From NCBI GenBank assembly GCA_947474365.1, contig CANJIU010000028.1, positions 28,950 to 92,949 of the forward strand: DNA of 64,000 nt, in the 5' to 3' direction. The position numbers were made by a program, and so were the translations under genes. This document shows positions 47,852 through 58,100 of this stretch, in pieces. The notes under the pieces were generated by a model that saw only the letters and a list, made by a program, of their open reading frames with translations, was not told where the DNA came from and ran no database searches. Source of the DNA: Opitutia bacterium. Lineage in GTDB: Bacteria > Verrucomicrobiota > Verrucomicrobiia > Opitutales > Opitutaceae. Position 1 is the first letter of the stretch; each line of letters begins with the position of its first letter.

Positions 47852-49966
47852 TCAGAATTTATACTGCACCTTGCCATAAAACAGGTGCGCATTGAAATCG
47901 TTCTGGCCGCCGTAGGTGCCGTCACGATTCGTCGCGTAGCCGTACTTCGCCGTGTAAACGAGCCGGTCGCTCTGGCGGCGCACCCACGTGATGAAACCCG
48001 ACTGCAGCGTCTGGCCCATGTTGAACGGCAGGGTCACCGTCGGATTGTCCGTGTAATTGTCCGCGCGGTAGTGGCTGAGATCGAAATACACATCGGTCAC
48101 CTTCCCGAGCGCGTAGCCGGCGCCGAGGTTGGCGCTGACATAGTTGTTGTCGCTGTTGAACGTCAGGCGGTGCTGCGGGATCGCGAGCTGGTCGTAGGTG
48201 ACATTCACCGCGCCGGTGACGAACAGTCGCGGCGTGGCATTCCAGGTCGCGGTTTGGGTGACGACGTGGCGCGTGAGCCGGCCGTTCTCAATTTCCGGCA
48301 ACCGATCGAACGTCGTCGTGACCGTCGATCGCTGATACGTATAACGGGTGGCGAAGGTCAGATTCGACTTCGGGCGCCACGACATCCGGAAACTGGCGTC
48401 CTTGGTCTCAAGATCGTTGTCGATGATGAACTGGGGATAGCGGTTCTGCGAACCGGGCACATTGGAGGTGTTGTCGCGCCGCGCGGTATAGTCGGCAAGC
48501 TTGAGCCGGTAGTTGTATTGGGCGCCAAACGTAAGTCCCGGGCGCGCATACCACGTGGCGTTGGCGGTGTAACGCTGGCCAGTCCGCTTGTAGTCGGTGT
48601 CGCGATCGATTTCAGGAACGCGGTTGGCCACGAGAATGCTTTGTTCCACGAGGTCACCCGTACCTTGGTTCCACTGGCCGCGGACAGAGAGCTGCCAGTT
48701 AGCCCAACGTGCGTAGCGCACCTCGAGATCCTCCGTGACCTCATTCCAGCCGTCGCGGCTGTCCGTCTGCATGGCGGTCTCGACGGAATTCAGAACCAGC
48801 CCGCCCCCGCCTCCCGGACCGCCGCCACCTGGACCACCCGGGCCACGTCCCGGCACCACATCCGTGTCCAGGTGGGTTTCGACACCTTCCAGCCGCAGAT
48901 GCTCGTACTTCACGCCCGGCAAGAGCGTGATGAACTTGGTCGGCTGATAGACGACATTGAGATTGGCGAGGTATTGCTTGAGCTGTGCGTTACCGACGAG
49001 TCCATAGTATCCGTTGTCCTGGGCCTGCCGTCGGACGGACGTCGCCGAAAATTCCGAGTCGGGCGCCGGGCCGTAGACGCGATTACCGGAAAGGTTGGTA
49101 TCAATCGACGTGACGAGACCGCCGGCGGACACGCGCAGGTTTTCCGTGAAGATTCGCTCGTAATACCCGTTACCGGACACCGCATTGGCCGAGGAGCCCT
49201 GTCGGGAAATATCATAACGATCCTGCGGTTCAAACGCGTTGCGACGGGAGACGTTCCGATTGTTAACCTTCGTGCGCTCGTGGCGGCCGGTGACCTTCCA
49301 ATTTGCCTCGTCGGTGCGCTGGCCCGCCTCCGCCGTGAAGATGTCGCGCTCCTCGTCCACGACCAAATAGGCAGGAATCAGATTGCGGACCCCGTTTCTA
49401 CCCAGCAGGCCCGTGTCGCCCCAGCGCAGCGAGTTTTTCGTGCCGTCACGGGTCAACCGATCGTAGCGAATGCGCCACTGGATGCTGTTCGGCAGGAGCG
49501 TTCCGATCTCGAACGAAAAGAAGCTGCGATCGAGCGCGAGATCCTCGTCAAAGTAGGAGATCGCCCGGTTCAACGGCAGAAACCGTCCACCCGAACCGTC
49601 GTAATACGTCCGGAAACTCTGGTAGTTCGCCTCAAGATAATACGCATCGAATTTCTCGTAACGGGCGGACAGGCGGTAGTCGTCATTGCCCGGCACGAAC
49701 CGCGCCTCGAACCGGAAGAGCGACACATCGGTCGTCCGCGAAGCGGTGAAATCCTCCAGGCCGCCGTAGCCGTCCTTCTTTTGACGGAACGTCTCCTGGA
49801 ACGCGGGCCGGTCGCCGTCGAGCAGCGTCGCGCCGCCGGACACCGCGACCGTGCCGCTGAGCAACACTTGGGCGGCGGCAGACGCCGCGCCCGCCAGAAT
49901 CGCCGCGATGAGCCCGAGACGAGCCGCACTGGAACCCACACGCGTCCGAAGGTCGGAGGTGTCCAT
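47852..49966 (-). CDS. MtrB/PioB-like outer-membrane beta-barrel porin
   Basis: A 704-residue barrel protein with a signal peptide (about 15-34, ending AASAAAQ) and many amphipathic strands rich in Tyr, Arg and Asp, ending in the aromatic YGKVQYKF. It resembles the decaheme-associated MtrB/PioB porins, which embed an MtrA-type cytochrome in the outer membrane; the upstream MtrA/DmsE-type gene supports this. A glycine-rich loop (GRGPGGPGGGGPGGGGG, near residue 380) is unusual. No cysteine is seen, so the CxxC motif known from some MtrB proteins is absent. GGAG lies 10 bp before ATG 49966. An alternative is an unrelated large porin, but the operon makes this less likely. Confidence 0.72.
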   Translation of the reverse strand: MDTSDLRTRVGSSAARLGLIAAILAGAASAAAQVLLSGTVAVSGGATLLDGDRPAFQETFRQKKDGYGGLEDFTASRTTDVSLFRFEARFVPGNDDYRLSARYEKFDAYYLEANYQSFRTYYDGSGGRFLPLNRAISYFDEDLALDRSFFSFEIGTLLPNSIQWRIRYDRLTRDGTKNSLRWGDTGLLGRNGVRNLIPAYLVVDEERDIFTAEAGQRTDEANWKVTGRHERTKVNNRNVSRRNAFEPQDRYDISRQGSSANAVSGNGYYERIFTENLRVSAGGLVTSIDTNLSGNRVYGPAPDSEFSATSVRRQAQDNGYYGLVGNAQLKQYLANLNVVYQPTKFITLLPGVKYEHLRLEGVETHLDTDVVPGRGPGGPGGGGPGGGGGLVLNSVETAMQTDSRDGWNEVTEDLEVRYARWANWQLSVRGQWNQGTGDLVEQSILVANRVPEIDRDTDYKRTGQRYTANATWYARPGLTFGAQYNYRLKLADYTARRDNTSNVPGSQNRYPQFIIDNDLETKDASFRMSWRPKSNLTFATRYTYQRSTVTTTFDRLPEIENGRLTRHVVTQTATWNATPRLFVTGAVNVTYDQLAIPQHRLTFNSDNNYVSANLGAGYALGKVTDVYFDLSHYRADNYTDNPTVTLPFNMGQTLQSGFITWVRRQSDRLVYTAKYGYATNRDGTYGGQNDFNAHLFYGKVQYKF

Positions 49967-49994
49967 GGGCGCATCTCCACGTCGACCGTTACCC

Positions 49995-50065
49995 GTAGCC
50001 GCGAGCGCCAGCGAGTGGACTGGGAAAACGCGACCGAGCCTCCACTCGCTGGCGCTCGCAGCTAC
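49995..50065. repeat. 25-bp inverted repeat inside the cytochrome operon
   Basis: The arms at 49995-50019 and 50041-50065 (the right arm starts TCCACTCGCTGGCGCTCG) are complementary except at one position and are separated by a 21-base loop. The palindrome lies between the multiheme cytochrome stop and the porin start, both on the minus strand. It could act as an mRNA-stabilising or partly terminating element, or be a dispersed REP-type repeat. There is no T-run. Confidence 0.7.
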
Positions 50066-50124
50066 CAGACGGTGGGTTGCTGCCGATATTATTACCGTCA
50101 ATTGGCGGAGGTGCCCGGTTTTCA

Positions 50125-50922
50125 TCAGTAGCGGAGGTTGGAATTGACGTTGGAGCCGTGCACGGCCTCGTGGCAGCCCGCATTCCAGCAGGTGCCGGCA
50201 GGAATGTTCGCCTGCCCGCCCGCGTGGTTGAAGCCGCCGTGGAAGATCTGGTTGTTGCTGGCCTGCGGCTGGAAGTGGCATTGGTAGCACAGGCTAGCCC
50301 CGCGCGACTTCAGCATCTTGTCATTCACGGTGCCGTGGGGCGCATGGCACGCGACGCAGCCTTCGCGCATCACCTCGTGCGTGAACACGAAGTGGCTGGT
50401 CTGCGCCGGATGGCACTTCGCACACGTGGCGTTGGTCGAGGCGGCGAGCGTGCGGGCACCGCCCGGGTTGTTGGCGTCGCCCTGATGGGGATTGTGGCAG
50501 TCGCTGCAGCCAATCTTCCCCGCGAGCACCGGATGCGTGTGTGGCAGGCTGAATTCAGACCGGGTGTTCGTGTGACATTGCAGGCAGGTGTCGGGCTTGA
50601 CCTTGGGATTGATGATCGTCGCCCGCGTGCCGGCCTTGGCGTGCAGACTGCCGGGTCCATGACAAGATTCGCAGGAGACATTTTTCATCTGGCCTGCATC
50701 GTCCCGGAGCATGAGACGCGCGTGCGTCGCGTCGTGCATTCCGGAGGTGATGCTGCCATGGCATTTCGTGCAGGCGCCGGAGCCCACGATGGTCGCACCC
50801 GGGATTTGGAGCGGCATCACGATGGCCCGATCGGTCAGCGTGCACGAGACCGTGAGCACGGCCCAGGCCGCGAGGCCTCCAAGGAGAAGGGTTCGTCTGG
50901 AAAAACGAGGGAGCAGGCGCAT
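50125..50922 (-). CDS. Multiheme c-type cytochrome, MtrA/DmsE type (eight heme sites)
   Basis: A 265-residue exported cytochrome. The signal segment is LLLGGLAAWAVLTVS followed by Cys27, a possible but imperfect lipobox. Seven CXXCH motifs are visible (CTKCH, CESCH, CLQCH, CSDCH, CAKCH, CVACH, CYQCH) plus a CX4CH site, CWNAGCH, near the C terminus, giving eight probable hemes against ten in MtrA/PioA. Several extra His serve as distal ligands (for example HPVLAG, HNPH, HATHAR). It should carry electrons within the MtrB-like barrel across the outer membrane. It is 41 bp after the monoheme cytochrome gene and upstream of the porin gene. Confidence 0.85.
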   Translation of the reverse strand: MRLLPRFSRRTLLLGGLAAWAVLTVSCTLTDRAIVMPLQIPGATIVGSGACTKCHGSITSGMHDATHARLMLRDDAGQMKNVSCESCHGPGSLHAKAGTRATIINPKVKPDTCLQCHTNTRSEFSLPHTHPVLAGKIGCSDCHNPHQGDANNPGGARTLAASTNATCAKCHPAQTSHFVFTHEVMREGCVACHAPHGTVNDKMLKSRGASLCYQCHFQPQASNNQIFHGGFNHAGGQANIPAGTCWNAGCHEAVHGSNVNSNLRY

Positions 50923-50963
50923 AACGGAGGAGATTCGGAAGACTTGGTCGGCGGCTTCGCGGG

Positions 50964-51323
50964 TTATTTGGTCATCGACCGGACAAAGGCCACCAAAGCG
51001 TTGATTTCCTGGTCCGACAGCCCGTCGGCGAACGCATCCATCTTTTCCTCACCCTTGTTGTTCTTCCGGCCGAACTTGATCGTCTTGAAAATGTCGGCGT
51101 CGCTGAGCTTCGCGATCGTCTTCCCATCGGTGAGATCCTTCGCGCCCGATTTCCGGCCCAGGCGGGTCTGACCCTTGCCATCCGCTCCATGGCAGTCGAC
51201 GCAGTGCTTCTCGTAATTTTCCTGCGGCGAAAGGGCCTTGGTGACGGCCACGGCGGCGGTCGGACCCGCGACCGCCATCGCGCACAGGAGCAATTGGAGC
51301 TTCAGGGAGGTGAGGAGGCGCAT
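50964..51323 (-). CDS. Monoheme c-type cytochrome
   Basis: A 119-residue periplasmic class I cytochrome. A signal peptide covers about 1-27. The heme site CVDCH is at Cys41-Cys44-His45 and a candidate axial Met lies near residue 93 (EEKMDAFAD). DIFKTIKFGR and LSDQEINALVAFVRSM are typical. It is the first gene of the cytochrome-porin group and probably shuttles electrons between the inner membrane or periplasmic dehydrogenases and the multiheme cytochrome. ATG 51323 starts the signal peptide. Confidence 0.88.
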   Translation of the reverse strand: MRLLTSLKLQLLLCAMAVAGPTAAVAVTKALSPQENYEKHCVDCHGADGKGQTRLGRKSGAKDLTDGKTIAKLSDADIFKTIKFGRKNNKGEEKMDAFADGLSDQEINALVAFVRSMTK

Positions 51324-51607
51324 CGCGGGATGGAGCAGGTCGCGCAATTGGGACGCAGCCGTCAGAGAAAAGTTTGTTCGCACGAAACAACCGACTGGGA
51401 GCCGGCACCCGTTCGCGAATTCGATTTCGTAACTGACCTGTTACCCGTCCGCGGTGCGGACCGGTTCAAAAGACCGCCCGCCGGGCTGGACGGCGGCTCC
51501 CCCGATCTCCCCGCTCGAATCCAGGCTCGCCGGCTCGCGCTCCTTCCGCCGATGATTCGTCCGTCGGATCAATCCCCTCCTCCACTCCGCTCGATTCCAA
51601 TTTCGCC
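51324..51607. promoter_or_regulatory. Divergent region between cytochrome and ThuA units
   Basis: This 284-bp region separates the cytochrome-porin operon (minus) from the ThuA/PQQ dehydrogenase genes (plus) and must hold promoters for both. The short perfect palindrome GTCCGC-GGT-GCGGAC (51447-51461) is near its middle. No confident promoter boxes were found. Confidence 0.35.
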
Positions 51608-52378
51608 ATGAAGATCCTCCGTCGTTATCTCTGCACCGCCGCATTCCTGCTTTTCGCCGCCGCCAGCCTGTCGGCCGCCGACAACCGCAAGAAACTCGTG
51701 ATGATCATCGCCGAGCCGGAATACGAGACTGGCCGGACGCTGCCGGTGTTCGCCGCCGCACAACTCGCCGCGGATTTCCGCGTCGTCACCGTCACCGGCC
51801 CAACCACCACGGGAGAAAATTCGCTCGCGCCGATCGGCGAGATCGCGGACGCCGACGTGATTCTGGTAAGTGTTCGCCGCCGCACCCCGCCGCCGGCGCA
51901 GCTCGACGCCATTCGCCGCCATGTCGCGGCGGGCAAACCGGTGGTCGGAATCCGCACGGCGTCGCATGCCTTTGTCCTGGCCAAAAATCAGCCGCCGCCA
52001 GCGGGACACGCCGATTGGGCCGCGTGGGACGCCGAGGTCATCGGCGGCAATTATTCCAACCACCATAAGGCCGGTCCCGCCACAAACGTCACCTTGGCGG
52101 CAGGCGCATCGGCGGAACATCCCATCCTGCGCGGCGTAAAACTTCCGTTTGCCTCCGCCTCGTCCCTCTATCGCAACACGCCGCTCAAGCCTGGCACCAC
52201 GGCGTTGTTGACCGGGACGATTCCCGACCAGCCCGCCGAGCCGCTCGCGTGGACATTCCAACGCGCCGACGGTGGCCGCACGTTTTACACGTCGTTGGGC
52301 GGCCCCAACGATTTCGACAATCCGGCCTTCACCCGGATGCTGCGCAACGCGCTGCTTTGGGCCGCAGGCGTGAAATAA
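51608..52378 (+). CDS. Exported ThuA-domain protein
   Basis: A 256-residue protein with a signal peptide (KILRRYLCTAAFLLFAAASL, ending SAAD) and the ThuA glutamine-amidotransferase-like fold: KKLVMIIAEPEYETGRTLP, ADVILVSVRRRTPPPAQLD, GKPVVGIRTASHAF, GPATNVTLAAGASAEHPIL and the ending RTFYTSLGGPNDF followed by MLRNALLWAAG. ThuA proteins are linked to oxidation products of trehalose and other sugars in rhizobia and are widespread in Verrucomicrobiota, often next to cytochromes. The PQQ dehydrogenase gene follows after 85 bp in the same direction. Confidence 0.88.
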   Translation: MKILRRYLCTAAFLLFAAASLSAADNRKKLVMIIAEPEYETGRTLPVFAAAQLAADFRVVTVTGPTTTGENSLAPIGEIADADVILVSVRRRTPPPAQLDAIRRHVAAGKPVVGIRTASHAFVLAKNQPPPAGHADWAAWDAEVIGGNYSNHHKAGPATNVTLAAGASAEHPILRGVKLPFASASSLYRNTPLKPGTTALLTGTIPDQPAEPLAWTFQRADGGRTFYTSLGGPNDFDNPAFTRMLRNALLWAAGVK

Positions 52379-52463
52379 CCGATTCCGGAATACACGGTCG
52401 CGCAAATCCGGAAAAAATCGGATTTGAATTCCACGGCGGGCCTCGCTCACATGCGCGCGCCCC

Positions 52464-53969
52464 ATGCCCACCCTTTCCCTCCGCCGCACCCTTTTATGCC
52501 TTTTCGCGCTGACCAATTCCCTCCCCGCCGCGGAGATGGCGCCGAGGGAACCGGCCCGGCTTTCCACCGAGTTCTGCGTGGGTTGCCACGGCATCAACCT
52601 CGTCGGTGGCGCCGCCCCGAACCTGCTCGACAGCATTTGGAAAAATGGCGGCGATGATGACAGCATCCTGCGCAGCATCCGCGAAGGGGCGCCGGCGGCC
52701 GGCATGCCTCCGTTCGGCGCGGCGCTGACCGAGGGAGAGATGCGCGGGTTGCTCGGCTACATCCGCCGCCAGAGCCGCGCCTTTGCACTCGGGGCGATCC
52801 CCCCCGCCGGCCCCGCCCCGAGCTCGGTGGCCGTGAAGAGCGAGAAACAGGCGTTTCGCGTCGAGACCTTTGCCGGCCCCCTCGATACGCCCTGGGGCAT
52901 CGTCTTCCTCCCCGACGGAAAAATGCTGGTCAGCGATCGTATCGGTGAAATCCGCCTCATCGAAAAGGGGGTGCTCCAACCCGCCCCGATCCGCAACACG
53001 CCGAAAACCTTTGTGCGCCAGGACGGCGGGTACCTCGATCTGATCGCCCATCCGGACTACGCGAAAAACGGCTGGCTCTACCTCGCCTACGTCGAATTGG
53101 GCGAGAACCGCTATACTTCGATGACCCGCATCGTGCGCGGCAAGATTCGCGACGGCGCCTGGGTCGAGCAACAGGACATCTTCCAGGCCGACCAGAAGTT
53201 CTATTTCAACGACACGAGCCATTACGGCTGCCGTTTTCTCTTCGACCGCACGGGTCATCTCTTCTTCACCTTCGGCGAACGGGGGAAGGCGATCGGCGCC
53301 CAGGATCTCAGCAGTCCGCTCGGCAAGATTCATCGCGTGTTCGACGACGGGCGCATTCCGCCAGACAACCCGTTTGTCGGACGCCCCGGTGCCTGCGAGT
53401 CAATCTGGTGCTACGGCAACCGCCACGTGCAGGGCCTGCAGTTTCACCCGGTCACCGGCAAACTCTGGGCGACCGAACACGGCCCGCGCGGTGGCGATGA
53501 GCTCAACCGCATCGAGCCCGGCCGCAATTATGGCTGGCCGACCATCTCCGACGGCCTCGCCCAAAAGGAGGAAAAAATCGAGGGCACCGAGCGCGCGGGC
53601 ATGGAATCGCCGATCGCGTGGTGGTCACCGTCCGTCGCCCCCGCCGCGATCGAGTTCTACACCGGCGATCGTTTTCCGAACTGGAAGAACAACCTGTTCA
53701 TCGCGTGCCTCGTCGGCCGCCAGCTGAAGCGGATCGAGACCGACGGCGACAAGGTCGTGCATCAGGAAATTGTCTTTTCGGAGATGGGCCGAGTCCGCGA
53801 CGTCGTCACCGGCCCGGACGGATTGATCTACCTCGCGATGAACAACCCCGGTCGGATCGCACGGCTTGTGCCCGACGCCCCGCGCCCCGCCGACATTCCC
53901 TCGCTGCCGCCCGATCCTGCTCCGCCACCGCTGCCACCCATGCCGACGCTGCCCCCGCTCAAGAAGTGA
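52464..53969 (+). CDS. Cytochrome c-fused PQQ-dependent sugar dehydrogenase
   Basis: A 501-residue exported enzyme (signal peptide about 1-23). The N-terminal class I cytochrome domain has heme site CVGCH at Cys38-Cys41-His42 and a candidate axial Met in GMPPFG. From about residue 115 a six-bladed glucose/sorbosone-dehydrogenase propeller follows, with [71 protein letters not shown] and [17 protein letters not shown]. The tail is proline-rich. It would oxidise an aldose or similar sugar in the periplasm and pass electrons to its own heme, then to other c-type cytochromes such as those encoded divergently next to it. It ends 11 bp inside the convergent VOC gene. Confidence 0.88.
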   Translation: MPTLSLRRTLLCLFALTNSLPAAEMAPREPARLSTEFCVGCHGINLVGGAAPNLLDSIWKNGGDDDSILRSIREGAPAAGMPPFGAALTEGEMRGLLGYIRRQSRAFALGAIPPAGPAPSSVAVKSEKQAFRVETFAGPLDTPWGIVFLPDGKMLVSDRIGEIRLIEKGVLQPAPIRNTPKTFVRQDGGYLDLIAHPDYAKNGWLYLAYVELGENRYTSMTRIVRGKIRDGAWVEQQDIFQADQKFYFNDTSHYGCRFLFDRTGHLFFTFGERGKAIGAQDLSSPLGKIHRVFDDGRIPPDNPFVGRPGACESIWCYGNRHVQGLQFHPVTGKLWATEHGPRGGDELNRIEPGRNYGWPTISDGLAQKEEKIEGTERAGMESPIAWWSPSVAPAAIEFYTGDRFPNWKNNLFIACLVGRQLKRIETDGDKVVHQEIVFSEMGRVRDVVTGPDGLIYLAMNNPGRIARLVPDAPRPADIPSLPPDPAPPPLPPMPTLPPLKK

Positions 53970-54927
53970 CCAGCGGTTTCAGCCCGCGCTCAATCGCGGC
54001 GCGCCGTCCCTCGAGGAACGGCGGGAGGGAAAGTTTTTCCCCGAGAGTCGCCATCGGCTCGTCGGCGGCGAAACCCGGCCCGTCGGTCGCGATTTCGAAC
54101 AGAATCCCGTTCGGCTCGCGAAAGTAGAGGCTGCGGAACCAAAACCGGTCGACCGGCCCGCTCGAACGCATGCCGAGCTGCACCAACCGCTGGGCCCACG
54201 CGCCGTATTGGGCCTCATCCGGCGTCCGAAATGCCACGTGATGCACTCCGCCCGCGCCCGAAGCGCCGGGTGTCGCGCCGGGTTCGACGAGCACATGCAA
54301 CTCGGCCGCGGCACCGTCACCTCCCATCTGATACACATGCACCGCGCGCTCCGGACCCGCCGCGCCGTCCGCCGCCAGCGCGTACTCCCGCACCCGCCGC
54401 ATGTTCATCACCTTCGTCAGCACCGCGTCGGTCGGCGCCAGCTTCGGCACACTCATTGTGATGGGACCGAGCCCGCGAATCTGGTGTGCCGCCGGCACCG
54501 GGCTTTTTTCCCACGGATGCGCGTCCCCGCCCGCAGCGTCGACGACGAGGCTCAGTCGTTGCCCTTCAAAATCCTCCAGGTCGAGGGTCGCCCGACCGTC
54601 CCGTTGGCAGATTTTCCCGTGCATGACCCCAAGCTCGCCCAGGCGCTTTTCCCACCAGGTCAGCGCCGCCTCATCGGCGACTCGAAATCCGGTGCGCACC
54701 ACGGTGTGCGTACCGCGACGTTCACGGCCGACCGGCCAGTCGAAAAACGTGATATCCGTCCCGGGCGACGCGAGTCCGTCGGCATAGAAGAGATGATAGG
54801 CGGACACATCATCCTGGTTCACCGTCTTCTTCACGAGGCGCAGCCCCAAAGTCTGCGTGTAAAAGGCGTGGTTGCGCGGCGCATCGGCGGTAACAGCCGT
54901 CAGGTGATGGAAACCGGTGAGTTGCAT
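53959..54927 (-). CDS. VOC-family ring-cleaving dioxygenase-like protein (MhqO type)
   Basis: A 322-residue protein with two tandem vicinal-oxygen-chelate modules. Metal-ligand motifs are visible in [11 protein letters not shown] at the N terminus, [15 protein letters not shown] at the start of the third beta-alpha unit, and [18 protein letters not shown]. This matches the group annotated as ring-cleaving dioxygenases (MhqO/MhqA relatives), which are connected with quinone or hydroquinone detoxification in Bacillus. ATG 54927 is chosen because the family starts at xLxGFHH. It overlaps the PQQ dehydrogenase 3' end by 11 bp, tail to tail. Confidence 0.85.
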   Translation of the reverse strand: MQLTGFHHLTAVTADAPRNHAFYTQTLGLRLVKKTVNQDDVSAYHLFYADGLASPGTDITFFDWPVGRERRGTHTVVRTGFRVADEAALTWWEKRLGELGVMHGKICQRDGRATLDLEDFEGQRLSLVVDAAGGDAHPWEKSPVPAAHQIRGLGPITMSVPKLAPTDAVLTKVMNMRRVREYALAADGAAGPERAVHVYQMGGDGAAAELHVLVEPGATPGASGAGGVHHVAFRTPDEAQYGAWAQRLVQLGMRSSGPVDRFWFRSLYFREPNGILFEIATDGPGFAADEPMATLGEKLSLPPFLEGRRAAIERGLKPLVTS

Positions 54928-55121
54928 CCGACCATCGTGACCAGGAAACGAATTTCGTCCAGCCGCGCCAATGAACATCGCCCGCGGCGCGCCGGAACGC
55001 TTGCGCTTGCTGTCCGCACCGGCCCAGCTTTGGCCACCTCATGTCCATGTTCTCGTTCCCCTTGATTTTCATCGCCCCGGTTTCGTCCGCCGACCTGCTC
55101 TTCCGTCGTTTTGGCCACGCG

Positions 55122-58100
55122 ATGCGCACCCTACGTGCGACCTCCGCGATTGCGTTGTTCCTCGCGACCTGCGCCCTGGCGACCACGGCCCGCGCCCAAC
55201 CCGCCACCGGCGCGGTCGAGGGCCGCGTGCAGAATTTCGTCACCGGCGACTATCTCAACAACGCCCGTGTCGCCGTGAAGGGCACAAACGTCGTCACGCT
55301 GACCGACGACAGCGGCACATACCGGCTTGCCGAAATTCCAGCCGGCCCGGTCACCCTGCGGGTCTTCTTCACCGGCCTCGATGAACAGGAGTTGGCCGTC
55401 GCCATCGCAGCCGGCCAGACGGCGAAGCAGGACTTCAAGCTCACGAGCCGCGCCCGCGATGGCGACCGCGCCGCCGCGACGGTGGTGCTGGATGCGTTCA
55501 AGGTGCAGTCGACCCGCGAGACCGACGCCGCTGCCATCGCGGTCAACGAGCAGCGCGTCGCCCTCGGCCAGAAGAGCGTCATCAGCGCCGACCAGTTTGG
55601 CACCATCCCCGACAGCAATCCCGGCGAGTTGATGAAGTGGCTTCCCGGCGTGAGCGTGGAATATTTTGCCAACAATATCGTCGGCGTGAGCGTCCGCGGG
55701 CTCGACTCTGCCAGCACCGAAATCGCGTTCGACGGCATGCCGATCGCCTCGGCTTCCTCCACCGGGCGCGACCGAAATTTCGAAATCCTCGGCTCCTCCT
55801 CCGCCGACATCGCCCGCGTGGAGGTGCGCAAGCTCCGCACGCCCGAGGACAGCGCCAACGCCCTCGGCGGCTCCATCAACCTCGTCCGCCGCTCCGCCTT
55901 CGAGGCCGACAAACGCCGATTCACCTACAATCTTCTCTTCACCACCGACGCGGAGGATTTCTCCTTCGGTCCGCGTCCGGGGATTCGCGATACGCTGGTC
56001 AACGGCTGGCGCCCGAACTTCAAGCTCACCTGGACCGATCCGCTGAGCAAGACCTTCGGCTACGCGGTCACGCTGAGCCACAACGACGTCCTCGCCCGCG
56101 TGCATTGGTCGTCGCCGACCTGGAACTACGGCACCGCCGCGCAAGCCACCGCCGCCGGGAACCGGGTCGGTGCCAGCCTTCCCCTCAGCACGGTCAGCGT
56201 CTACAATCCACAGCTCTCGCAGGATCTGCTCCACGACAATCCGAAGCAGGACATCACGGACAGCGCCTCGATCAAGTTCGACTGGCGCCCGCGCCGGGAG
56301 CTGAAGCTTTCGTATTCGGTCAGCGCCAGTCGCTACCAGGAGCGGGCAGGCGACGACGTGCGCTTCATCTGGAACACCGGGAATCAGGCCAATACCAATC
56401 TCAACTCCGTGCTCGGCGCGCCCGGCACCAACGGCCTCACCTCAGACGGCAGTTATGCCACGTACGGCAACCTCGGCGCCGGCACCATCCGCTACGACCT
56501 GCGCGAGGCGTGGCGCAACGGGATCAAGCCCGTTGTGACCAACGGCGTCGAGGGCGAGTGGAAGCGGGGCGATCTCACAGTGAGCGCCCGCGGTTCTTAC
56601 TCGGCGTCCAAGCACACGTTCCGCGACATCGACGATGGCTTCTTCCAAAGCACGACGATGAGCGGCAGCACGCTGCCCAACACCGGCATCGGCACCGGTT
56701 CGGCCAATCCCCGCGCCATCACGGTCAACCTCCTCGATCGCGACTACAAGATTTCGCACACCGTCCGGGCTTTCGCCCACACCACCGGCGCGACGACGCT
56801 CGGTCCCGAAATCGACTGGCAGGATCTGAAGAATCTTTACGTCGGCGGAGCCGTCTCCCGCCAGGCGCGCACCCTGGAGAGCATCGCCTCCACGCGCCTC
56901 TGGGCGAAGCACGCGTTCCACACCCGCGATCCGTTCAGCCTCCGGGTCGGCTTCGACTACAACGACCAGTTCCGAAACGTCCAGGCGTACGATGCCCGGC
57001 TCTGGACGTTTGTCGGACCCGATCGCATTGCTGGCACACCCGACGACAACGCCGCCCAGATCGCGGCCGTCAACGTCAAGCCCGCCCGCGACACCTATTA
57101 CACAGCGCCCGCCGTGCCACGCATCAACCTCCGCCGACTCTACGAACTCTATAAGGCCAATCCCACCTGGTTCACCTATCGCGACGCCGAGTCCCACCGC
57201 TTCTCTGTCGCCGAACCCTACCAGGTCGACGAACAGACGACCGCCTCCTTCCTCGAGTTCACCGGCGGTTTCTTCCACAACCGGCTCACCTACATCGGCG
57301 GCACGCGCTACGAAAAAGCCGAAGCCAAGGGTCGCGGCGTGCTCGACCGCGGCAGCCGCGCCGTCGCCGGCATTTCCGATCCTGTGCAGGCCGCCATCCA
57401 GCGGTACGTGCGCAAGGGCGCCAGCGGCACGGGAGGAAACGACGGCTGGTTTCCCAGCCTGCAGGTCAATTTCAACCTCACCGACAGCCTCATCCTCCGC
57501 GCCGGCTTCGCCCGGACCCAGGCAAAAAACCGTTTCGGCCGCTCGGTGATCCCGAGTTCGACGCTCGATCTGAATCCGGTGACCACCGGCACCTACGCCG
57601 GCGTCGCCCAGGGCACAATCAACCGGCCCAATCCCAATCTACTCCCATGGACAGCCGACAACTTCGAGACGCACCTCGAATACTACAGCCGCCAGGGCGG
57701 CGTGATCAGCGCGGGTGCCTTCCGCAAGAACATCGCGAACGTCCAGGTCCAGCGCAACATTCTCCTGGATACGCCCGAGAAACTCGCGCTGCTCGACCTC
57801 GAGCCGAGCTTCATGAATTTCCAATCCACCACCTGGATCAACGAGGGCGGCGGCCGGATCGACGGCGCCGAGTTCGAATTGCGCCAACTCCTGAATCCGT
57901 TTCTGCCCGACCTCGCGCGCGGCTTCACCCTCACCGGCAGCTTCAACTACAACAATCTCTCAAAGTTCAACTACGCCGGAGGCAACATCGGCACCGACTT
58001 TCAAAATTTCTACCAACGGCAGATCAAGGCGTCACTCAGCTACCGCCGCGGCAAGCTCAGCGCCAATGTCGGCATGATCGAAAACGGCAAGGTCTACCGC

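Noticed and set aside
47885..50131. 748-codon plus-strand open frame opposite the porin gene
   Set aside because: No signal peptide or domain. The minus-strand barrel has a ribosome site, signal peptide and terminal aromatic residue.
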